DNA of 64,000 bases, taken from assembly GCF_014078525.1 (NCBI RefSeq), contig NZ_MU078693.1, positions 186,001 through 250,000 of the forward strand. Reading direction: 5' to 3'. The notes beneath the pieces were generated by a model, which was not told where the DNA came from, did not search any database, and was given only the letters and a program-made list of their open reading frames with translations. Below are positions 58,759 to 64,000 of this stretch, one piece after another (positions within the stretch are counted from its first letter, which is position 1; each line of letters opens with the position of its first letter). Source of the DNA: Nitrosopumilus sp. b3 (GTDB lineage Archaea > Thermoproteota > Nitrososphaeria > Nitrososphaerales > Nitrosopumilaceae). The position numbers were made by a program, and so were the translations under genes.

Positions 58759-60086
58759 ATCAAATTATTAGTAAAGTATCAAAAAATGTAATTCCATCAA
58801 AAACAATTGAGAAGTCAAAAAAGGAAATTGCCAATTTAGCATTCGAATTAGTAGAAAAGGAAATTAAAAAATATCCTGAAGTTATAGGATTAGAATTTGG
58901 TGGATCATATGCAAAAGGTACTTGGTTAGCTATAGATGCAGATATAGATATTTTTGTAAGATTTAAAAAATCGACAAAAGAAGATAAATTTGAAAAAATT
59001 TCAAAAAAAATAGGTTTTGATTCATTAAAAAAATATTCTCCATATGTAAGATATTCTGAGCATCCATATGTTGAGGCTAAAATAAAAAATACTAAGATCA
59101 ATGTAGTACCATTTTATGATGTTAAAATTGGAGAATGGAAAAGTGCAGCAGATAGATCAACATTTCATACAAAATTTATGCAGAAATCATTAACATTAAA
59201 AATGAAAAATAATGTTAGAATTCTTAAAACTTTTCTAAAATCAAATGGGATTTATGGTGCAGAAATTGCAAAACAAGGGTTTAGTGGATATGTATCAGAA
59301 GTTTTAGTGTTACACTATGGAAATTTTGAAAATATTGTAAACTCAATTTCAGAAATTAAAGAATTTCAGGTTGTTGGAAAAGCATCAAAGAAATTTGAGA
59401 CGCCAATTACCATAATTGATCCTATTGATAATAATAGAAACTTGGCTGCTGCAATATCAAATGAAAATATTGGTAAATTTATTCTAATTTGTAGAGCTTT
59501 CAAAAATAAAAGCACTCTGCATTTCTTTAAGAATAAAAAATTGCAAATTTCAAAAAAATATTGGGAAAATTTGTTAGTAATAAAATTCAATTTTAAAATT
59601 AGGAGTCCAGATATAATATGGGGGCAGATTAAAAGAGCTACTTCATCGCTGTCAACTCAATTAGAATTAGGCGGATTTCATGTATTAAGAAATAGTTCGT
59701 ATACGGATCAGAAAAAGAGTGCTTGGTTATTTTTCTTCCTAGAATCACCAAAGATTAATCAAATTTATTCAAAAAATGGACCAGATTTTTTCAGAGAAGA
59801 TAATTCTAAGAGTTTCATTTCGAAAAATCTTAAAAATACAGAATTAATGTGGATTGGAAATAATGGAAAAATTATTTCAATAGAAAAAAGAAAACATACA
59901 GATGCAGCGAAGTTTATGTCAGAATTTTTGAAAAAGAATCTTCAAACAGGCATACCAAAAGGACTTCAAAATGATTTCAAGCAAGGTTTTAAGATTTCAA
60001 CTGGAAAGAAAAATTTAAGCAAATCAATTAAAGAGGTAGCAAATGAGTTGATTTCAACAGATGGCGCACTCATTTATTTCAATTAA
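58755..60086 (+). CDS. cca: CCA-adding enzyme (class I archaeal)
   Basis: 443 aa. The nucleotidyltransferase head FGGSYAKGTWLAIDADIDIFVRF holds the DxD metal pair, followed by the archaeal CCA middle and tail domains. It adds CCA to tRNA 3' ends; none of the three tRNAs here encodes CCA, so it is needed. Overlaps thpR by 4 bp and the kinase by 26 bp. Confidence 0.95.
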   Translation: MNQIISKVSKNVIPSKTIEKSKKEIANLAFELVEKEIKKYPEVIGLEFGGSYAKGTWLAIDADIDIFVRFKKSTKEDKFEKISKKIGFDSLKKYSPYVRYSEHPYVEAKIKNTKINVVPFYDVKIGEWKSAADRSTFHTKFMQKSLTLKMKNNVRILKTFLKSNGIYGAEIAKQGFSGYVSEVLVLHYGNFENIVNSISEIKEFQVVGKASKKFETPITIIDPIDNNRNLAAAISNENIGKFILICRAFKNKSTLHFFKNKKLQISKKYWENLLVIKFNFKIRSPDIIWGQIKRATSSLSTQLELGGFHVLRNSSYTDQKKSAWLFFFLESPKINQIYSKNGPDFFREDNSKSFISKNLKNTELMWIGNNGKIISIEKRKHTDAAKFMSEFLKKNLQTGIPKGLQNDFKQGFKISTGKKNLSKSIKEVANELISTDGALIYFN

Positions 60087-60822
60087 CAAATTATCTGATG
60101 AGCCATACTCAAAAATTCTTGGATATCCAAAAGCTACGACACGTCAAATAAAATCAAGGATTTCTGAATTAGAAAAATTAAAAATTAAATCAATTTCATT
60201 TTCTGGTCCTACAACAATTGGCAATATAGCAATTTTGGGAAAGGGATATGTTGGAGTTGTAGTTCTTGCAAAAAAAAATAATAAACTAGTAGCATTAAAA
60301 ATTAGAAGAACTGATTCACAAAGAAAAGATATGAAAAAAGAATCACTCTTACTGAAATTAGTCAATTCTGTAAATGTAGGTCCAAAGATGATCATTGCAA
60401 GCAAAAATTTTTTGGTGATGGAATATTTAGATGGAATTAAAATTACTGAATGGGTTGATCAGTTAAAAGGAGTGGGAAGCGCAAAAAAATTAAAATTAAC
60501 AATCAAAAAAATTTTAGAGGACTGTTATAGATTAGACCAATTGGGTTTTGATCATGGTGAATTAAGTAATATTTCTAAACATGTTATAGTAGGAAAAACA
60601 AAATCTACTTTAATCGATTTTGAAAGCTCTAGTACTAATAGAAGACCATCAAATGTTACATCTATTACTCAAGCGTTTTTTATTGGTTCAGGAATTGCAA
60701 AAAAAGCTCAAAAAATATACAAAAATTCTTCTAAAGAAAAAATTATTGAATCATTAAAACAGTACAAACAAGAAAAAACACGAGAGAGTTTTGATGAATT
60801 ATTGAAAATTCTAAAATTATAA
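60061..60822 (+). CDS. Predicted Ser/Thr protein kinase (COG2112-like)
   Basis: 253 aa. Gly-rich loop AILGKGYVGVVVLAKKNN, ATP-anchoring Lys in VALKIRR, FLVMEYLDG hinge, catalytic Asp in FDHGELSNISKHVIV and LIDFESS as the DFG equivalent. Resembles atypical RIO/Bud32-type kinases. It has about 60 extra N-terminal residues (ISINKLSDEPYSKILGYPKATT). It overlaps cca by 26 bp, so it is co-expressed with tRNA-repair genes; target unknown. Confidence 0.85.
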   Translation: MAHSFISINKLSDEPYSKILGYPKATTRQIKSRISELEKLKIKSISFSGPTTIGNIAILGKGYVGVVVLAKKNNKLVALKIRRTDSQRKDMKKESLLLKLVNSVNVGPKMIIASKNFLVMEYLDGIKITEWVDQLKGVGSAKKLKLTIKKILEDCYRLDQLGFDHGELSNISKHVIVGKTKSTLIDFESSSTNRRPSNVTSITQAFFIGSGIAKKAQKIYKNSSKEKIIESLKQYKQEKTRESFDELLKILKL

Positions 60823-60896
60823 TGGGATTGGCAGGATTTGAACCTGCGACCACTAGTCCCCCAGACTAGTATCATACCAAGCTAGACTACAATCCC
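60823..60896 (-). tRNA. tRNA-Pro (GGG)
   Basis: Minus-strand cloverleaf: acceptor GGGATTG/CAATCCC, D arm GTCT-AGCTTGGTA-TGAT, anticodon stem CTAGT/ACTAG with loop CTGGGGG (GGG at 34-36), T stem GCAGG/CCTGC and TTCAAAT loop, discriminator A, no CCA and no intron. It directly abuts the stop codon of the convergent kinase gene. Confidence 0.95.
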
Positions 60897-60952
60897 TTGT
60901 CTCAGAGGCACAAAATGAAATTATTAAATCGTCGTATTGATTAAGTAAATAC

Positions 60953-61168
60953 ATGAAGATTTGTAATATTTGTCACAAAGTATCAGCAACTGATCAAGAT
61001 CATCTGGATTGTATTCAAAAAAGAAGTATTGAATTACAAGATGAAGATTTTAAAAATAGTATTCCAGAAAAACTGAGTCTATCAAATAATACTGAAAATT
61101 TAGGTATTGAAGTAAAAGCTATCCTAGAACATCTTTCCAAAACTAAAGATGAAAAAGATGAGTTATAA
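60953..61168 (+). CDS. Small Cys-containing protein, 71 aa
   Basis: CNICHKVSATDQDHLDC gives a CxxC...H..C pattern like a single zinc knuckle, followed by an acidic, helical tail (EVKAILEHLSKTKDEKDEL). A TATA-like TTAAATC is present upstream. The stop is shared with the convergent flavoprotein (TTATAA). Function unknown. Confidence 0.65.
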   Translation: MKICNICHKVSATDQDHLDCIQKRSIELQDEDFKNSIPEKLSLSNNTENLGIEVKAILEHLSKTKDEKDEL

Positions 61169-62311
61169 CCATTTTTCTAATCTTTCTTTTTCAAATTCTA
61201 TTTTCTTAGAAAGATTATCTGTAGTTGATTCTGTGATATTTGTTGAGGGTTTTGAATTTGAAAACATATCCACTTCGATAATTGATGCAGTGCCTTTACC
61301 AGATTCAATAAAACAACCACCCTTCCCATCAAAAAGTGCAGATTCTTCTTTAGATTGAATTTTTGAAATAATGTTTTTTGCAACTGTAATTCCTTCACCC
61401 TCCGCAAAAACCCCCGCTTTAGGTACTGCCATTGTTTCTCCAACTGCTAAACTGGTAACATCACCAATTGCAAAAACATTCTCAAAAGATGTTTTACAAT
61501 CTCTATCTATCGAAATAAATCCAGATTCTACAGCTAATCCAGAATCATAAATGATTTTTGGAGCTATATGTGGTGGTATAGCTAAAAGTAAATCAAAATT
61601 AGCTTGACTATTTTCAAAAATTAGTTTTTTTGGTTCCACTGATTTAATTTTGCTTGAATTATGGAAAATGATTTTTTCAGAATTTACAAGTTCAAGAATT
61701 TGTTTACTTACTTCAGGACCCGCTGCAGGTAAAGTTATTGGGGCAGGACTGTAAAAATTAATTTCTACAGAATCACGTATTCCACGTTTTCTAAGCATAG
61801 AATCTATTAGTAGACTAGCCTCAAATGGGGCAGGAGGACACTTGTAAGGCATCCCCATAATTGAAATTGCAATTATTCCAGATTCTATTTTTTGTAGTTT
61901 GTTATGAATTTCTGAAAGATCATTGTGATCATATAGGTTTAATCCATTTTCAACTAATCCAGGAATTTTTTCAGGAGCCAATACAGCACCCATTGAGATT
62001 ATTAGGTAATCATATTGTAAATTATGCGAAACAGTTTTTACATTTTTATTTTGTATATCGATTTTTACAATTTCATCTTTAATGAAATTGATATCTTTTT
62101 TTGATAATTCATTTAATGATCCAATTGAATTTTCAAAAGTTCGTGTTCCATTAATTATCCATAATTTTGCAAATCCTACCATAAACCAATCTTTTTTATC
62201 AATTACAGTAATTTTTACTTGCGATGAAGATAGAGAATTTCTTAATTCATTTGCGGAGGATAGTCCACCAAAGCCTCCCCCTAAAATAACAATATGTGGG
62301 ATATCAGTCAA
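61163..62311 (-). CDS. FAD-dependent NAD(P)H/sulfide:quinone oxidoreductase-like protein
   Basis: 382 aa. FAD loop VILGGGFGGLSSANEL, ATG-like YDYLIISMGAVLAPEKIPG and the second FAD motif VFAIGDVTSLAV. Cys in GMPYKCPPAPFEAS is at the position used by SQR and FCSD, and CFIESG is near the C-terminus. Either a sulfide:quinone reductase or a type II NADH dehydrogenase-like enzyme. It is 1 bp downstream of the SDR gene on the same strand. Confidence 0.85.
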   Translation of the reverse strand: MTDIPHIVILGGGFGGLSSANELRNSLSSSQVKITVIDKKDWFMVGFAKLWIINGTRTFENSIGSLNELSKKDINFIKDEIVKIDIQNKNVKTVSHNLQYDYLIISMGAVLAPEKIPGLVENGLNLYDHNDLSEIHNKLQKIESGIIAISIMGMPYKCPPAPFEASLLIDSMLRKRGIRDSVEINFYSPAPITLPAAGPEVSKQILELVNSEKIIFHNSSKIKSVEPKKLIFENSQANFDLLLAIPPHIAPKIIYDSGLAVESGFISIDRDCKTSFENVFAIGDVTSLAVGETMAVPKAGVFAEGEGITVAKNIISKIQSKEESALFDGKGGCFIESGKGTASIIEVDMFSNSKPSTNITESTTDNLSKKIEFEKERLEKWL

Positions 62312-62312
62312 C

Positions 62313-63053
62313 TTAACGTTCTTGTGTTGTGGGTCTTATCAAAATTTCATTTACATTAACATGGGGCGGAGATTTAACTGCATACAAAATTGCATTTGCA
62401 ATGTCTTCTGCTTGTAATGCTTCCATCTTCTTTGCATTTTCAACAAATCCTTTCAAGGATTCATCAGTAATTGTATCATTGAGTTCTGTTGCAACAACAC
62501 CAGGTTCTATACTAGTAACTCTAATTTTAGATCGTACACTAAATTCTTGTCGTAATCCCTCACTAAATGCAGCAACTGCATGCTTTGTTGCACAATAAAC
62601 ACTTCCTGCAGGGAAAACAATTCTTCCAGCTACAGAAGAGAGATTTACAATATGACCCGATTTTTTATCTTTCATATGAGAAATTACTGCAGCAGTAGAA
62701 TACAATACCCCTTTAATATTTACATCAATCATTTTATCCCATTCATCTATTTTTAGACTTTTGAAAAAGCTCAAAGGCATCAAGCCTGCGTTATTTACTA
62801 AAATATCAATAGAACCCCATTTGTCTAAAACTGCATTAGCAAAATTATCACATTCAGTTTTTTGGGTCACATCTAATTTTTGGAAAAATACTTCCCCACC
62901 ATTGGCAGAAATTTTTTTTGCAAGTTCTTCTAATCTGTCAACTCTTCTAGCTCCTATAGCTACTTTAGCACCTGCTTTTGATAATGTCAATGCAGTAGCA
63001 AAACCAATGCCACTACTTGCGCCTGTAATAATAGCAACTTTATCTTTAATCAT
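62313..63053 (-). CDS. SDR-family oxidoreductase
   Basis: 246 aa classical short-chain dehydrogenase. NADP-type cofactor motif TGASSGIG (10-17) with GARRVDRLEEL, NNAG at about 88-91, catalytic Ser in NLSSVAG and YCATK at about 152-156. Substrate unknown. Likely co-transcribed with the flavoprotein that follows it. Confidence 0.95.
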   Translation of the reverse strand: MIKDKVAIITGASSGIGFATALTLSKAGAKVAIGARRVDRLEELAKKISANGGEVFFQKLDVTQKTECDNFANAVLDKWGSIDILVNNAGLMPLSFFKSLKIDEWDKMIDVNIKGVLYSTAAVISHMKDKKSGHIVNLSSVAGRIVFPAGSVYCATKHAVAAFSEGLRQEFSVRSKIRVTSIEPGVVATELNDTITDESLKGFVENAKKMEALQAEDIANAILYAVKSPPHVNVNEILIRPTTQER

Positions 63054-63163
63054 CTAAATTTCCTAAACAAATTATCATTGTAAAAATGTTTAGAAGTTTT
63101 GAAAATGTAAATTGGATATAAAGTTGTGGCACCTTTATTAAAAGAAAAGATGTAAGTTAATTT

Positions 63164-63385
63164 ATGAAATCTGAAAATTGCGCATATTGTGGTGATTTGA
63201 CAGATTTACCTTTTCAATGTAATTATTGTAAAGATCCTTTTTGTTCAGAACATAGACTTCCTGAAGAGCATAGATGTGTAAAACTCAGTCAGATTAGAGC
63301 AAAAAGATTTGGGGAAAAAAAAGTAATTCGAGACGGAGGTCCAAATAAGCCAAATATCTTCAAACGGATTTTTGGACGATTTTAA
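63164..63385 (+). CDS. AN1-type zinc finger protein, 73 aa
   Basis: CAYCGDLTDLPFQCNYCKDPFCSEHRLPEEHRC matches the AN1 finger (CxxC-CxxC-CxxH-HxC). A basic C-terminus (KRIFGRF) follows. AN1 fingers are linked to ubiquitin/stress factors in eukaryotes; archaeal versions are of unknown role. A TATA-like TTTATTAAAAG lies about 25 bp upstream. Confidence 0.9.
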   Translation: MKSENCAYCGDLTDLPFQCNYCKDPFCSEHRLPEEHRCVKLSQIRAKRFGEKKVIRDGGPNKPNIFKRIFGRF

Positions 63386-63387
63386 AA

Positions 63388-63672
63388 TCAATACGGACTT
63401 TTGTCAGGTGATATTTTTGCACGTCTTCCTTGATAAATAAGTGCAATAGCGAGTGCAAACATTACCATTGCAGTTAGTGGAAAATTCTGTGGGGCAGGCA
63501 AAATAAACCAATAGTACACACCAAAACCAATTGATACAATTGCTTGAACCCATAATTTTATCCATTTTGGGGCCTTGATTATTCTACTAATTGCTTCCAC
63601 TACAAAAATTCCAATTACAGGATAAATTGTATAGAATAAAAAATCAATTACGTCAACACCTGTATGAGACAT
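63388..63672 (-). CDS. Small membrane protein, 94 aa, three helices
   Basis: Helices at about 10-25, 40-58 and 60-80, then a basic tail (YQGRRAKISPDKSPY). WIKLWVQAIVSIGFGVYYWF lies in the middle. Function unknown. It is 2 bp from the AN1 gene stop on the opposite strand and 32 bp from the GINS gene stop. Confidence 0.6.
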   Translation of the reverse strand: MSHTGVDVIDFLFYTIYPVIGIFVVEAISRIIKAPKWIKLWVQAIVSIGFGVYYWFILPAPQNFPLTAMVMFALAIALIYQGRRAKISPDKSPY

Positions 63673-63704
63673 TTATCATCAAAAGAAATAGGTATAATTT
63701 CTAT

Positions 63705-64000
63705 CTAATCTTCCCAGCGTACTTTGGTTGCAATATTCTTGGAAATTAAGGCTTGGGCATTCTCATAGGGAATAGTTGCAATATCCTCAGGTTTGAAAGG
63801 GCCATATTTTTCAAGATCTGCTCCAACGATTTCATCTACTTCATTAAGAAATCTAATGACAATTTTTTTCGTCTTGTGATTTTGAGCTAATGATTCAAGA
63901 AATTTTGATTTTCCATGAATTGTTGCTGATATAATCATTTCAATTCTTTCTTTTTCTTCTTCTTTTGAATCCAGAATGAATTTTTCTTCATCTAAAAGAA
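63705..64000 (-). CDS. GINS replication complex subunit, C-terminal part (partial)
   Basis: The open frame continues past the right edge (Glu/Lys-rich: LLDEEKFILDSKEEEKERIEM), so the apparent ATG at 63938 is internal. The C-terminal domain (VRFLNEVDEIVGADLEKYGPFKPEDIATIPYENAQALI) matches the GINS51/23 B-domain, where GPF-x2-x-D-x4-P-x2-NA is conserved. GINS activates the MCM helicase. Which GINS subunit cannot be decided from the visible half. Confidence 0.75.
   Translation of the reverse strand, partial: LLDEEKFILDSKEEEKERIEMIISATIHGKSKFLESLAQNHKTKKIVIRFLNEVDEIVGADLEKYGPFKPEDIATIPYENAQALISKNIATKVRWED

Noticed and set aside
61198-61443. ORF overlapping the flavoprotein gene on the same strand in another frame
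   Set aside because: The flavoprotein reading frame has clear FAD motifs across the same bases; the alternative is low-complexity.

Overview
The window reads as a chromosomal segment of a low-GC, ammonia-oxidising thaumarchaeon (Nitrosopumilus-like Nitrososphaerota). Archaeal markers seen in the sequence: sn-glycerol-1-phosphate dehydrogenase, a proteasome beta subunit followed by the KH/beta-CASP nuclease aCPSF1, PCNA, TFS and RNA polymerase subunit L, a GINS subunit, archaeal CCA-adding enzyme, Trm-G10, NadM, archaeal-type CoA synthesis, SepF without FtsZ nearby, cupredoxin and PEF-CTERM-like surface proteins, and B12 genes (bluB, cobJ). The lineage assignment is inference; no amo or 16S gene lies here. 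There are no insertion sequences, prophage, CRISPR arrays or clear broken genes. Genes are packed tightly, many with TTG or GTG starts, and a TATA-like element about 25-30 bp before many starts suggests leaderless transcripts.

Layout. 1-3.3 kb: CoA operon (end of a probable phosphopantoate-beta-alanine ligase, panB, a 55-aa ORF and coaBC) followed by a methyltransferase. 3.3-14.1 kb: M24 peptidase, PP-loop ATPase, sepF, aCPSF1, psmB, egsA, FKBP isomerase, aminotransferase, nadM, rtcA, CopD-like membrane protein. 14.1-17.5 kb: tRNA-Val, bluB, an intron-containing tRNA-Arg, an FMN reductase, an AT-rich gap and small proteins. 17.5-24.5 kb: cyclophilin, surface proteins, several zinc-ribbon microproteins, PfkB kinase, dUTPase-like enzyme, MtrA-like protein and DegT aminotransferase. 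24.5-31.4 kb: tyrS, cobJ, a large secreted protein, lysC, pcn, tfs, rpoL. 31.4-35.8 kb: MoxR-DUF58-VWA-membrane-protein operon. 36-41 kb: two tandem paralogous microproteins, a dual-specificity phosphatase, cyclase-family hydrolase, stand-alone RAM domain, class V aminotransferase, a P-loop-less RecA/KaiC-like protein, ferredoxin, cupredoxin. 41-51 kb: membrane class III nucleotidyl cyclase, variant J-domain protein, universal stress protein, CBS-VIT1 pair, APC permease, CPA2 antiporter, lysine 2,3-aminomutase homologue. 51-64 kb: MscS channel, prs, trm-G10, rnz, sir2, UPF0201/UPF0200, an RNA ligase-like/cca/kinase operon ending against tRNA-Pro, flavoprotein, SDR, AN1 zinc finger and the end of a GINS gene.

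Themes. RNA metabolism is heavily represented (aCPSF1, RtcA, ThpR, CCA enzyme, Trm-G10, RNase Z, PP-loop thiolase-like enzyme, TyrRS). Convergent neighbours very often overlap at or beyond their stop codons, leaving no intergenic terminator. The best candidates for undescribed biology are the D-loop intron of tRNA-Arg, the tandem 50/48-aa microproteins, the zinc-ribbon microproteins, the 14-bp direct repeat before the ferredoxin gene, the HSD-variant J-domain protein, the P-loop-less RecA-like protein, and the kinase attached to the tRNA-repair operon.
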